Both the position numbers and the translations under genes were made by a program. From Novosphingobium decolorationis (GTDB lineage Bacteria > Pseudomonadota > Alphaproteobacteria > Sphingomonadales > Sphingomonadaceae), in contig NZ_CP054856.1 of NCBI RefSeq assembly GCF_018417475.1, positions 1,643,001 to 1,707,000 on the forward strand: 64,000 bases of DNA, written 5' to 3'. The stretch's first letter is position 1. Every line of letters starts with the position of its first letter. Positions 26,699 to 35,488 of the stretch are shown here, piece by piece. The notes under the pieces were generated by a model. That model was not told where the DNA came from and did no database searches. It was given only the letters and a program-made list of their open reading frames with translations.

Positions 26699-28135
26699 TC
26701 AGGCGTTCTCGGGCACGTAGGTGCCGATCACCGCCTTGACCTCGAGGAATTCCTCAAGCCCGAACTTGCCAAATTCACGGCCATTGCCCGACTGCTTGTA
26801 GCCGCCGAACGGCATGTCCATGACCAGGCCGCCTGCGTTGACGAAGACCGCGCCAGCGCGCAGTTTGCCGACCAGCTTGCTCGCCTTGGCCGGATCGCCC
26901 GCGATGTAGGCACCAAGGCCGTAGGGCGTGTCGTTGGCGATGCGCACCGCATCGTCCTCGTCCGTGTAGGGCATGATCACCAGAACCGGGCCGAAGATCT
27001 CTTCCTGCGCGATGGCCATGTCGGGCGTCACGTTGGAGAACACCGTGGGCTTCACGTAGAAGCCATGCTCGAAGCCCTTCGGGCGGCCGGTCCCCCCGGT
27101 GACAAGCGTCGCGCCTTCGTCGATGCCCTTCTGGATCAGGCCCTGGATCTTCTCCCACTGGGCCTTGTTGACGACCGGGCCGATGTGCGGGCCTTCGCTC
27201 ATGGGATCGCCCACGGGCTTTTCGGCAAACATCTTGCCCACTTCCGCTGCAGCCTCGTCATGCTGCGAGACATGGACAAGCATGCGGGTCGGGGCCACGC
27301 AGGACTGGCCCGAGTTCAGAAGTACACCGCCCACGCCGTCGGGCAGCGCCTTGTCGAGCGGCGTGCCTTCCAGGATGATGTTGGGCGACTTGCCGCCCAG
27401 TTCCTGCGCCACGCGCTTGACCGTGTCGGCCGCGTTCTTGGCGACCATGATGCCCGCCCGGGTGGAGCCGGTGAAGCTGATCATGTCGATACCCGGATGC
27501 GCGGCAAGAGCGGTGCCCACGCCCGGACCATCGCCCTGAACGAGGTTGAAGACACCGGCAGGAACGCCTGCGGCTTCCAGCACCTCCGCGAAGATCGCGG
27601 CCGAGCTCGGCGCTTCCTCGGATGGCTTGAGGATCATCGTGCAGCCAGCCGCAAGGCACGGGCCCACCTTGGCGACGATCTGGTTCATCGGCCAGTTCCA
27701 CGGGGTGATGAGGCCGACCACGCCGATGGGCTCACGCACCACGACGTTGTCGCCCACCTGCTCGGAGAACTCGAACTTCTCAAGCGCGGCAAGGGCCTGG
27801 GCAAGGTGCCCCAGGCCCGAGCCCGCTTGTGCGGTCGAGGCGGTGGAGATCGGGCAGCCCATTTCCACGGCAATGGCTTCGGCAATGTCGGGGATACGGG
27901 CCTTGTAAGCCTCGATCACCTTGCCCAGCAGTTCCATGCGCTCCTCGCGCGTGGTCTGGCTGAAGGTTTCAAAAGCCGCGCGCGCGGCGCTGACCGCCGC
28001 ATCGACATCCGCGCTGGTGCCCAGCACGATCTCGCTCGCCGGGCCTTCGGTCGCCGGGTTGATGACGGTGTGCTTCACGCCCCCGGTGCTGTCGACCCAC
28101 TTTCCATCGATGTAGTTCTGGAGATAGCTCTTCAT
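26699..28135 (-). CDS. Aldehyde dehydrogenase of the lig operon (ValD-like role possible)
   Basis: 478-residue NAD(P)-dependent ALDH. Key motifs are ITPWNWPMNQIVAKVG, FTGSTRAGIMVAKNA, the general-base Glu in QELGGKSPNII, the catalytic Cys in NSGQSCVAPTRM, and EEIFGPVLVI. The start ATG 28135 begins the typical N-terminus MKSYLQNYIDGKW. It is the last gene of a minus-strand operon with the beta-etherase genes, 50 bases after ligG. Beta-ether cleavage yields beta-hydroxypropiovanillone, which is oxidised to vanilloyl acetaldehyde and then to vanilloyl acetic acid. An ALDH placed here fits the second step; that assignment is inference. Confidence 0.85.
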   Translation of the reverse strand: MKSYLQNYIDGKWVDSTGGVKHTVINPATEGPASEIVLGTSADVDAAVSAARAAFETFSQTTREERMELLGKVIEAYKARIPDIAEAIAVEMGCPISTASTAQAGSGLGHLAQALAALEKFEFSEQVGDNVVVREPIGVVGLITPWNWPMNQIVAKVGPCLAAGCTMILKPSEEAPSSAAIFAEVLEAAGVPAGVFNLVQGDGPGVGTALAAHPGIDMISFTGSTRAGIMVAKNAADTVKRVAQELGGKSPNIILEGTPLDKALPDGVGGVLLNSGQSCVAPTRMLVHVSQHDEAAAEVGKMFAEKPVGDPMSEGPHIGPVVNKAQWEKIQGLIQKGIDEGATLVTGGTGRPKGFEHGFYVKPTVFSNVTPDMAIAQEEIFGPVLVIMPYTDEDDAVRIANDTPYGLGAYIAGDPAKASKLVGKLRAGAVFVNAGGLVMDMPFGGYKQSGNGREFGKFGLEEFLEVKAVIGTYVPENA

Positions 28136-28185
28136 TGTCGGCTTCCTGCTCTCACAAATAGGTGTTCGGTGTCGGGCCAGTGCGC

Positions 28186-29037
28186 TCAGGCGGGCACTGT
28201 GTCCGAACGGACAGTAATGCCCGGGATCAGCCCGAGCTCGGCATCGCTGGCGCCCTGCCCCCACTTGTCACGCGGCGGCATGGGCCTCGCGCGCCACGGC
28301 GGATCGAGGGTAAAGCTGGAGACGCTGCGCCCTTCGGGCAGACGTCCGTTTCCACCGCCCTGGGTGTAGTCGTAGTAGAGCGTCATCAGCTCGCGGTGGC
28401 CGTGGCGCGCCTGCACCACGGGCTCGGCCAATGTCGCCTCGCGCCACAAAAGCACCCGCGTCAGGTTCTGCGGCACCTCGTAGTCCTCGTAGTATTCGAG
28501 GAACCACAGCCGCTTGAACATCGGCGCAAAGGCCACTTCGGCCCAGCCGAAACGGTCGAACAGGTAGACCCCATCCGGGCTGTAGTGCCGCAGGAAATCG
28601 TCGAGCCGGGCGTACTGCGCGTCGACCTCGGCCTTCAATTCCTCGCGCCTGGCCTTGTCCCGGTTCAGGATCATGCGATAGCCCGCTCCGGTGTAGGCGC
28701 CATCAGTTGCGCACAGCATCGCCTCGAGAGCGTGCTCGTAGGGATCCTGGCGCGCGACCGGCACTTCGGGGAAGCGGTCCTCGATGTAGCGCATGATGAC
28801 CATACTCTCCTTCAAGGTCTCCCCGTTCTCCAACTCCAGCGCGGGAAGCGAAGTCGTCCCCCGCGTCTTCTTCAGGAGCCAGTCCGGGCGCGGCTTGGAG
28901 ATGTCGATCTCGTGGTCGACGAGGACATCGCCCAGCCCTTTGAGGTCGAGCAGCAGCTCCACCCGTTCGGAAAACGGGCAGCCCGGGATCTGGTACATGC
29001 GCAAAGCGCCGCCTTCGGGTTCATCGTCCCATGCCAT
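28186..29037 (-). CDS. ligG: Glutathione lyase LigG (omega-class-like GST)
   Basis: Removes glutathione from the alpha-glutathionyl ketone formed by beta-etherases, releasing beta-hydroxypropiovanillone. The N-terminus has the omega-type active site MYQIPGCPFSERVELL, with the catalytic Cys at residue 20 of this 283-residue frame. The sequence continues ISKPRPDWLLKKTRGTTSLP and has RFGWAEVAFAPMFKRLWFL, and further segments (YYDYTQGGGNGRLPEGRS) agree with remembered Sphingobium LigG. Residues after about 265 form a short extra tail. It starts 10 bases after ligE; order F-E-G is the same as in strain SYK-6. Confidence 0.94.
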   Translation of the reverse strand: MAWDDEPEGGALRMYQIPGCPFSERVELLLDLKGLGDVLVDHEIDISKPRPDWLLKKTRGTTSLPALELENGETLKESMVIMRYIEDRFPEVPVARQDPYEHALEAMLCATDGAYTGAGYRMILNRDKARREELKAEVDAQYARLDDFLRHYSPDGVYLFDRFGWAEVAFAPMFKRLWFLEYYEDYEVPQNLTRVLLWREATLAEPVVQARHGHRELMTLYYDYTQGGGNGRLPEGRSVSSFTLDPPWRARPMPPRDKWGQGASDAELGLIPGITVRSDTVPA

Positions 29038-29047
29038 GTGCGCCCCC

Positions 29048-29866
29048 TCAGTTCGCCGTAGCCGGCTCGGCCGAGCCCTGGTTGACCGGCGCCGGCTCGA
29101 TGCCGAGGCCGGTGCGGTCGAAGGGCTCGGGATCGCCCTCGCGCAGCTTCAGGCCGAACAGCGTGTGCATGCCCGGATGACGCCCCAGCCCGCCGTAAAG
29201 GTCGAAGCCGCGGTCGAGCCAGTCGCGCAAGGGGTCATCCTCGGTGAGCGGCGGCGTGGTGCACACAGAGCCGGTCCACAGGAAGATGGCGAGCGCAGTG
29301 TAGTCCGCGTAGTTGGGTGTCGCACCGCCCAGCCAGGGCGTATCGCGCAGCAGCTGGCGCAGCGGCTCCAGCAACGGCGGCACGTGCGGAAGCCGATCCT
29401 CGCGGCCCGCCTGCACATCCTCCAGCTTCTGCCCGCCCAGGAACATCGTCTCGCGCGATTCGCGCACGTAGGCATGGTCCTGCGGCAACGACAGATCATG
29501 GTAGTCGAGGATGTAGCAGCGGAACCACGGTGCGATGATCGTCTTCCAGAGCCAGGCATCGAGGAACTTGGTGAGCACCTTCATGGAAGGGCCCTCGAAC
29601 AGCATCGGGCGATCAGGATAGGTCTCGTCGAGGTATTCAGCGATCTTCCAGCTGTCGAGCACCCACTTGCCATCGTCGACGATCACCGGCGCACGTTCGG
29701 AACGCCCCCCCGTGCGCTCGGCAATGCCGGTAAAGCCGCCCGGCACGATATCCATGTCGAAGCCCTTGTGCGCCAGCGCATACTTGGTGCGCCACACGAA
29801 GGGGCTGATCGTGCAGCCCGAGGCAAGCTGCAGATCGTAAAGCGTTATGCGGTTGTCCTTGGCCAT
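29048..29866 (-). CDS. ligE: Beta-etherase LigE
   Basis: Glutathione-dependent beta-etherase that cleaves the beta-O-4 bond of alpha-keto aryl ethers, acting on the beta(R) enantiomer. The 272-residue protein begins ITLYDLQLASGCTISPFVWR and contains GGFTGIAERTGGRSERAPVI, WFRCYILDYHDLSLPQD and GRHPGMHTLFGLKLREGDPE, all matching LigE closely as remembered. Start ATG 29866 lies 10 bases after the ligF stop. The frame extends farther upstream, but that part has no GST character. Confidence 0.95.
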   Translation of the reverse strand: MAKDNRITLYDLQLASGCTISPFVWRTKYALAHKGFDMDIVPGGFTGIAERTGGRSERAPVIVDDGKWVLDSWKIAEYLDETYPDRPMLFEGPSMKVLTKFLDAWLWKTIIAPWFRCYILDYHDLSLPQDHAYVRESRETMFLGGQKLEDVQAGREDRLPHVPPLLEPLRQLLRDTPWLGGATPNYADYTALAIFLWTGSVCTTPPLTEDDPLRDWLDRGFDLYGGLGRHPGMHTLFGLKLREGDPEPFDRTGLGIEPAPVNQGSAEPATAN

Positions 29867-29876
29867 GGCGCGCTCC

Positions 29877-30647
29877 TCAGGCCTGTGCCTGCTCTTCGCT
29901 CTTGGCGAAGGGCTTGCGCGCGGCGAACTCGCTCTTGGACTTGGCGAACATCTCGATGCAGGCGGGACGCGCGTTGATGCGTTCGATCCAGGCGACAAGG
30001 TTGGGCGTAGCGGCCGTATTGACGATGTCATCAAAGCCCTTCTCCATGCCGTTGGCGATGGCGAAGTTGCAGATGTCGGCAAGCGTATAGTCCTCGCCCG
30101 CCAGCCAGGTGCTTTCGGAAAGGCGCTTTTCGAGACGGTCGATGGACACGCGGATCTTGCGCATTTCCTCGTTCAGAACCTCCTTGGGGAAGCCGGCGCG
30201 GGCGCTGCGCCACTTGGCCTGCTGCTCAGGGATCGGGATGCGCTTGACCTTTTCCTCGAACTCCTCGTCCGAGAGCGCGCGGGCCATCGGACCGATGCCG
30301 CGCTCCCAGCCGATGGTGGAGACGCACCAGCAGAAGTATTCGTCCACCCACTTGGTCCACACGCGCATCTCGGCGATCTGCACAGGGTCGGTGGGACGCA
30401 GCCGGGGCGCATCGGGGAAGGCGTCTTCGAGGTATTCGCAAATCACCGTCGATTCGGTGATGACGTTGCCATCGTGATCGAGCGCGGGAACCTGGCCGCG
30501 CGGGTTGATCTTCTTGAACCATTCCTCGTGATGCTCGAACTTGGTCGGATCGACGAAGCGCGGCGTAAATTCGAGGCCTTTCTCGTAAAGGGCCAGCAGG
30601 GGCTTAAGCGAATTGGCTCCGGGGCCAAAGCTGTACAGCGTCAACAT
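29877..30647 (-). CDS. ligF: Beta-etherase LigF
   Basis: Glutathione-dependent beta-etherase acting on the beta(S) enantiomer of alpha-keto beta-aryl ethers. The 256-residue protein starts MLTLYSFGPGANSLKPLLAL and has INPRGQVPAL, ITESTVICEYLEDAFPD and MRVWTKWVDEYFCWCVSTIG, a signature of LigF. C-terminal all-helical GST domain: DYTLADICNFAIANG. It is the first gene of the ligF-ligE-ligG-ALDH operon. The 267-base upstream region is shared with the divergent GST/thioesterase operon. Confidence 0.95.
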   Translation of the reverse strand: MLTLYSFGPGANSLKPLLALYEKGLEFTPRFVDPTKFEHHEEWFKKINPRGQVPALDHDGNVITESTVICEYLEDAFPDAPRLRPTDPVQIAEMRVWTKWVDEYFCWCVSTIGWERGIGPMARALSDEEFEEKVKRIPIPEQQAKWRSARAGFPKEVLNEEMRKIRVSIDRLEKRLSESTWLAGEDYTLADICNFAIANGMEKGFDDIVNTAATPNLVAWIERINARPACIEMFAKSKSEFAARKPFAKSEEQAQA

Positions 30648-30914
30648 CGCGTGGGCGTATCCTCTCCATTTGTGTCCTTGCGGATCTCTCGAATGGCAGA
30701 GTGCGTCGCCGCGCGGCCGGGGGGAAGCCCAGCAGCGATACTATTACAATAGCCAACTGGTTGCAGCCGCAGATCGGTGCGCAGGGCCTAACTGTCACTT
30801 CCAATACTACTGTTTGCACTCTTCTTGCCCGCGAGCATCGCCTCTGCTTTCGTTCGTGCCACGAATGGCGCACCCTGAAGGCGAATCACGCACACGGCGC
30901 CATGGGAGAGAGAC
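30648..30914. promoter_or_regulatory. Divergent promoter region between ligF and the GST-thioesterase operon
   Basis: 267 bases without a gene separate two operons of the same pathway read in opposite directions. Neither of the two operator-like motifs described elsewhere in the window is obvious here, so this pair may be controlled differently. No precise -10/-35 is claimed. Confidence 0.5.
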
Positions 30915-31595
30915 GTGCTGGAACTGTGGACTTCGGAAACACCGAATGGTTGGAAAACCACCATCATGCTCGAGGAGCTGGACGCGAACTACACATTGCG
31001 TCCAATCTCGCTGACCAACCGCGAGCAGAAGGAAGACTGGTACCTCGCCCGCAATCCCAACGGGCGCATCCCCACGCTGATCGACCATGAGGTCGATGCC
31101 GCGAACGGTGGTTTCGCGGTGTTCGAATCGGGTGCGATCCTGATCTACCTTGCCGAAAAGTTCGGCCGCTTCCTGCCGACCGACACGATGGGCCGCAGCC
31201 GCGCGATCCAGTGGGTGATGTGGCAAATGTCGGGCCTGGGACCAATGATGGGACAGGCCACCGTCTTCAACCGCTACTTCGAGCCCAGGCTGCCCGAGGT
31301 CATCGACCGCTACACGCGCGAGAGCCGCCGCCTCTTTGAGGTGATGGACACGCACCTCGCCGACAACGAATTCCTCGCGGGCGACTATTCGATCGCCGAC
31401 ATCGCCTGCTTCCCGTGGGTGCGCGGGCATGACTGGGCCTGCATCGACATGGAGGGGCTGCCCCACCTGCAGCGCTGGTTCGAGACCATCGGTGAGCGCC
31501 CGGCCGTCCAGCGCGGCCTGCTCCTGCCTGAACCGCCCAAGGCGGACGAGATGGCCGAAAAGACGACCCGCCAGGGCAAGAACATCCTGGCCTGA
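30915..31595 (+). CDS. Nu-class-like glutathione S-transferase (YfcG type)
   Basis: 226-residue GST. The N-terminal active-site motif TSETPNGWKTTIMLEEL, with the TPNGxK pattern, identifies the Nu/YfcG-YghU group. FESGAILIYLAEKFGRFLP binds the gamma-glutamyl moiety, and DYSIADIACFPWV marks the helical domain. Established: a Nu-class GST of Novosphingobium acts as a broad glutathione lyase in beta-ether catabolism. Position opposite ligF suggests a LigG-like back-up role here. The start is GTG 30915 after GGGAGAG. The gene ends 3 bases before the thioesterase gene. Confidence 0.83.
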   Translation: MLELWTSETPNGWKTTIMLEELDANYTLRPISLTNREQKEDWYLARNPNGRIPTLIDHEVDAANGGFAVFESGAILIYLAEKFGRFLPTDTMGRSRAIQWVMWQMSGLGPMMGQATVFNRYFEPRLPEVIDRYTRESRRLFEVMDTHLADNEFLAGDYSIADIACFPWVRGHDWACIDMEGLPHLQRWFETIGERPAVQRGLLLPEPPKADEMAEKTTRQGKNILA

Positions 31596-31598
31596 ACG

Positions 31599-32036
31599 AT
31601 GAGCACACCTACCCCCCCCTTCCTCAGCCGCGAGTACCGCATCGAGTGGGGCCAGTGCGATCCGGCCGGCATCGTCTTTGCCCCGCGCTACATGGACATG
31701 TTCGCCGAGAGTTCGGTGCTGCTGTTCGAAGCGGCAGGCCTTCCCAAAAAGCGCGATATGCTGCGCGAGATGGGCGTTGCCGGTTTCCCGCTGGTGGACC
31801 TGTCGGCCCGCTTCCTGAAGCCTGCCAGCTACGGCGACGTGGTCACCATCGAGGCCGATGCCCCCGTCTTCGGCAACTCCAGTTTCACCATCGCGCACCG
31901 CATCCGCCTTGGCGATGCGCTCTGCGTCGAAGGAACCGAGAAGCGCGTCTGGACGATCCGTGAGAAGGACGGCAGCGGCCCGCTCAAGGCCGCACGCGTG
32001 CCCGACGACGTGCGCGCGCGCTTCGCGTCCGGGTAG
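31599..32036 (+). CDS. Hotdog-fold acyl-CoA thioesterase (4-hydroxybenzoyl-CoA type; VceB-like)
   Basis: 145-residue thioesterase. The segment IEWGQCDPAGIVFAPRYMDMF contains the Asp of the 4-hydroxybenzoyl-CoA thioesterase family (GxCDPAGIVF) that drives hydrolysis. As I recall, VceB of strain SYK-6, a thioesterase, hydrolyses vanilloyl-CoA released by a beta-keto acid cleavage enzyme. A gene of that family lies 3.4 kb away (35.5 kb), so a vanilloyl-CoA or syringoyl-CoA substrate is plausible. It follows the GST by 3 bases. Confidence 0.85.
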   Translation: MSTPTPPFLSREYRIEWGQCDPAGIVFAPRYMDMFAESSVLLFEAAGLPKKRDMLREMGVAGFPLVDLSARFLKPASYGDVVTIEADAPVFGNSSFTIAHRIRLGDALCVEGTEKRVWTIREKDGSGPLKAARVPDDVRARFASG

Positions 32037-32133
32037 ACCGCCGGCAAGCCCGAGGGCCGCACCAAGGCGCCTGCACAGGACACGACAACAAGATCCGGCA
32101 GGCGCCCCATCCAGCATGGAGGAGAGGACAACC

Positions 32134-33003
32134 ATGGACAGTGCCACCCTGTCGCGCCCCGGCGCGGCCATTGACACCGAGATCAAGTACCTGGTGCCGA
32201 CCTCGCGCATCAACCGTCGCTTCTGGGCGCCGGGCGCGGAGTACAACACCGGCGTCTACGACTTCTACCCTGCGACGATCCGCAACGCGCGCCTGCGCGA
32301 GACGCCCCCCACCCTCGACGAACACGGCTTCTGCCTGGCCGAGCACCCCACCAAGGTGACCGACTTTGCCGATGCCGATACGCTCAAGGCGATCTATCCG
32401 GCCGAGGTGGAAGAGGTCGCCAAGCGGTTGACGGGCTGCGACTTCATCCACCCCATGGGGGGCCAGTTGCGTTCTCCCGTTGTAGGTGCCGCGGGCGTGC
32501 AGCCCCCTGCGGCCGAAGCGCACGTCGACTTCAACACGCCGACCGCCAACGCCATCGCCAAGGTCTTCTACGACAAGATGCGCCCCGATGGTCCGGGCTA
32601 CGAGCGCTTCGTGTGCTTCAGCCTCTGGCGTACCTTCTCGCCGCCGCCGCAGGACTGGCCGCTCGCGCTGTGCGAGGGCCCCTCGATCGGCGAGGACGAC
32701 AGCATCTCCAACTACAAGGTCGATGTCGACGAGATCCCGACCGGCGCCGATCTCTTCGCGCCGATTCCCGACGAGGAAAAGCTGCTCGCCGCGACGATCT
32801 TCAAGTACAGCCCCGGGCACCGCTGGTGGTACTATCCGGACATGACCCGCGATGAGGTCATCTTCATCAAGTTCCACGATTCCGACCACGCGCGCGCCTG
32901 GCGCAGCCCGCACACCGCCTTCCACGACACCACGCGCCCCGACGCAAATGTGCGGCGCAGCTACGAATTCCGGGCCATCGCCTATTTCGAGAAGAAGGGC
33001 TGA
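32134..33003 (+). CDS. CmcJ/NvfI family protein, putative Fe(II)/2-oxoglutarate oxygenase
   Basis: 289-residue member of the CmcJ/NvfI family, which includes cephamycin methoxylation components and a fungal endoperoxide-forming oxygenase. A possible metal triad is visible: His130-x-Asp132 (AEAHVDFN) and His260 (RSPHTAF), followed by an Arg-x-Ser motif (VRRSYEFR, ~274-276) that could bind 2-oxoglutarate. The stretch SPPPQDWPLALCE is shared with the protein at 46.2 kb. Its operon has a GST, a thioesterase and an MFS carrier. A ring or methoxy oxidation of a lignin aromatic is a guess; no function in such clusters is known to me. RBS GGAGGAGAGG precedes ATG 32134. Confidence 0.7.
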   Translation: MDSATLSRPGAAIDTEIKYLVPTSRINRRFWAPGAEYNTGVYDFYPATIRNARLRETPPTLDEHGFCLAEHPTKVTDFADADTLKAIYPAEVEEVAKRLTGCDFIHPMGGQLRSPVVGAAGVQPPAAEAHVDFNTPTANAIAKVFYDKMRPDGPGYERFVCFSLWRTFSPPPQDWPLALCEGPSIGEDDSISNYKVDVDEIPTGADLFAPIPDEEKLLAATIFKYSPGHRWWYYPDMTRDEVIFIKFHDSDHARAWRSPHTAFHDTTRPDANVRRSYEFRAIAYFEKKG

Positions 33004-33057
33004 TCCCCTGACGCGAGCCGACCACATTCCGGGGCCCATCCGCCTTCGGAGGCATAT

Positions 33058-34521
33058 ATGAGCGCGCCAGCGGACACCCGCCGCGCTCCCGAGGCACCCG
33101 GCAGGGATGCGTCGCACGCCGATCCGCGTGCGGCCGCCATCCTTGTCGCCTTCGTCATGTTTCTCTCGATCCTCGAGGCGACGGTCATCGCGACCGCGCT
33201 TCCCGACATGGCGCGTGACTTTGGCGTTGCGGCGAGCGAACTGGGCATCGGCATCACCGCCTATCTCATGGTCTCGACCGCGTTCCTGCCTCTGAGCAGC
33301 TGGGTCGCGCTGCGCCTCGGGCCCCGGCGCGTGCTCACCGTCTCGGTGCTCGGCTTTGGGGTCGCTTCGCTCTTGTGCTCGCAGAGCCCGACACTGGGCT
33401 TCTTCGTCGCTGCGCGCGCCTTCCAGGCGCTGTGCTCCAGCCTCATGACCCCAGTCGGCAACCTAGTCCTGCTGCGCATCACGCCCAAGCACCGACTTGT
33501 CGAGATGCTGGCGATCAGCACCACGCCCGCGCTCATCGCGCCGGTCATCGGGCCGCCGCTCGGCGGGTTCCTGACAGAGGCTTTTGGTTGGCCTTCGATC
33601 TTCCTGATCAATCTGCCGCTCACGCTGGTCGGCGCGCTGCTGGCCCGGCGCCTGCTCCCGCGTCTTGCGCCCCAGCGGCTGCGTTTCGATGCGGTGGGAT
33701 TCGTGCTCATAGCCTCCGCGCTCTCACTCCTCATCTATGGGCTGGACCGGCTCGGCGCCCACCCCGATGCGCCCACGGTGCCCCTCATCCTGATGGGTAC
33801 AGGCAGCGTGCTTGCCGTCATGGCCTACCGTTGGCTTCGCCGAATGCGCCATGGGCTGGTCCCCCTCGACGCGCTGCGCCACCAGACCTTCCGCGCGATT
33901 TCCTATGGCGCGGGCATGCTCATGCGCATTCCCCACATGGGCCTTGCCCTCGTCCTGCCGCTCTATTTCCAGCTGGCTTTCGGGCTGTCACCAGGAATGG
34001 CCGGTGTCCTGCTGCTCGCCAACAACCTCGGCGACCTGGCGGTCAAACCCTTCATCAGTCGCATCCTGCGCCGCGTCGGCTTTCGCAGCGGCCTTGTCGT
34101 GGGTACCGCGATGATGATGGCAGCGAGCGCCTCGGTCGCCGCGTTTACGGTCGCAATGCCGGTCTGGCTGATGGCGCTGGCCATGTTCCTCATCGGAATG
34201 GCCCGTTCGGTCCCCTTCACCGGCATGGTCAGCCTCGCCTTTGCGGATGTCGAGGCCGACGAACTGCCCGGCGCCAATGTCCTCAACGCCATCGGCAACG
34301 CGCTATCGGCTGCCGCGGGCATTTCGCTCGGCGCGCTATTCCTCAACCTTCCGCTCGGCGACGGGCTTGCCTCCGATCCCCTGCCCTACCGCGTCGCACT
34401 GCTTGCGCTTTCGGGCATCGGAACCCTGTCGGTCTTTCTGTTCCTGCGCCTTCCTGCCGATGCCGGAGCCAAGGTCACCGGCAACGCGCCCGCGGTTACA
34501 GAGCCACCAGTTCGGGCCTGA
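33058..34521 (+). CDS. DHA2-family MFS transporter (EmrB/QacA type)
   Basis: 487-residue MFS protein with about 14 hydrophobic segments, the DHA2 drug/H+ antiporter layout. The first helix carries FLSILEATVIATALPDMARDF, the DHA2 helix-1 signature. The loop SSWVALRLGPRRVLT resembles the A-motif, and PVIGPPLGGFLTEAFGWPSIF is the antiporter C-motif. It is last in the GST-thioesterase-oxygenase run and likely exports toxic phenolics or an intermediate. Its 3' end overlaps the convergent XRE regulator gene by 26 bases. Confidence 0.85.
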   Translation: MSAPADTRRAPEAPGRDASHADPRAAAILVAFVMFLSILEATVIATALPDMARDFGVAASELGIGITAYLMVSTAFLPLSSWVALRLGPRRVLTVSVLGFGVASLLCSQSPTLGFFVAARAFQALCSSLMTPVGNLVLLRITPKHRLVEMLAISTTPALIAPVIGPPLGGFLTEAFGWPSIFLINLPLTLVGALLARRLLPRLAPQRLRFDAVGFVLIASALSLLIYGLDRLGAHPDAPTVPLILMGTGSVLAVMAYRWLRRMRHGLVPLDALRHQTFRAISYGAGMLMRIPHMGLALVLPLYFQLAFGLSPGMAGVLLLANNLGDLAVKPFISRILRRVGFRSGLVVGTAMMMAASASVAAFTVAMPVWLMALAMFLIGMARSVPFTGMVSLAFADVEADELPGANVLNAIGNALSAAAGISLGALFLNLPLGDGLASDPLPYRVALLALSGIGTLSVFLFLRLPADAGAKVTGNAPAVTEPPVRA

Positions 34522-35332
34522 GTTCGCGCAGCTTTTCCAGCTTGCGGGCGTCTTCCTCACCCTTGGGTGCAAAGAGGATCAGGCGCTGGCCGGGCGCTTC
34601 CTCGATGCCATAGGAGCTGTGCGTAAAGGAGATCTTGCCCACTTCGGGCACGCGCGCGTTGTTCTCGCCGCCGAAGTGGGCCTGGATCGCGCTGCACTCC
34701 CAGAACTCGCGGAAATGTTCCGACTTCTCGGTCATTTCCGCGATGAGTTCATCAAAGGCCTCGGGCGTGCCAGCCTGGCTGTAGTCCCACTTCAACCGCG
34801 CGGTCAGGCGCGAGGCCATTGCGCGGAAGCTTTCCGGATGGCGCTGGTAGCGTTCGCCCAGCATCAGGATCTTGAACAGGTTGCGCTCGCCGCGCGGCAT
34901 GTCCGCGTAGTCACGAAAGGCTGCCGTCACCATCCGGTTCCAGCCCACCACGGTCCAGTCCGCAACAATCACCAGCGCGGGCATGCCAAGGGTATCGAGC
35001 AGGTGGCGCGTCGCCGGACGAATGTCCTCGTCCAGCCTGGAGGCGAGCGGCGGCGGGCGATGCTGCGCAAGGCCGAACAGGTAGTCACGCTCGGTATCGG
35101 AAAGCCGCAAGGTGCGTCCCAGTCGCTCGATCATGGGCGCGGACAGCTGGATCTCACGGCCCTGTTCGAACCAGGTGTACCAGGTGACACTCATGCCCGC
35201 GAGCGCGGCGACTTCTTCGCGCCGCAGACCCTTTGCACGGCGTCGTTCACCTTCGGGAAGGCCCACTTCGGACGGTGTCAGCCGGGCCCGGGCCGCTTTC
35301 AGGAATCGCGAAAGTTCCTTGCGATGGGACAT
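34496..35332 (-). CDS. XRE family regulator with MmyB-like ligand-binding domain
   Basis: 278 residues. The N-terminal Cro/C1-type helix-turn-helix (RRAKGLRREEVAALAGMSVT, WYTWFEQGREIQLSAPMIERL) is followed by a ~170-residue MmyB-like domain (DWTVVGWNRMVTAAFRDYAD, then FREFWECSAIQAH), which binds a fatty-acid-like ligand in characterised members. I prefer ATG 35332 (after GAAGAGAG) to the longer frame. It converges with the DHA2 transporter (26-base overlap of 3' ends) and is divergent from the BKACE gene, so it may control that operon. Confidence 0.87.
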   Translation of the reverse strand: MSHRKELSRFLKAARARLTPSEVGLPEGERRRAKGLRREEVAALAGMSVTWYTWFEQGREIQLSAPMIERLGRTLRLSDTERDYLFGLAQHRPPPLASRLDEDIRPATRHLLDTLGMPALVIVADWTVVGWNRMVTAAFRDYADMPRGERNLFKILMLGERYQRHPESFRAMASRLTARLKWDYSQAGTPEAFDELIAEMTEKSEHFREFWECSAIQAHFGGENNARVPEVGKISFTHSSYGIEEAPGQRLILFAPKGEEDARKLEKLRELRPELVAL

Positions 35333-35488
35333 CTCTCTTCCCCTTCTCTCTCTCCGACCTGTCACTCCCGGTACCTGTTACCGGGCGTGATAGGATATGT
35401 GCTGAACTATTCCGCCAGCCTCGATCTTGTAGTTTTGCCAGAGTGAACCCGAAATCAAACGGGCATGCAAGGTGAGAGGAGATCCAAA

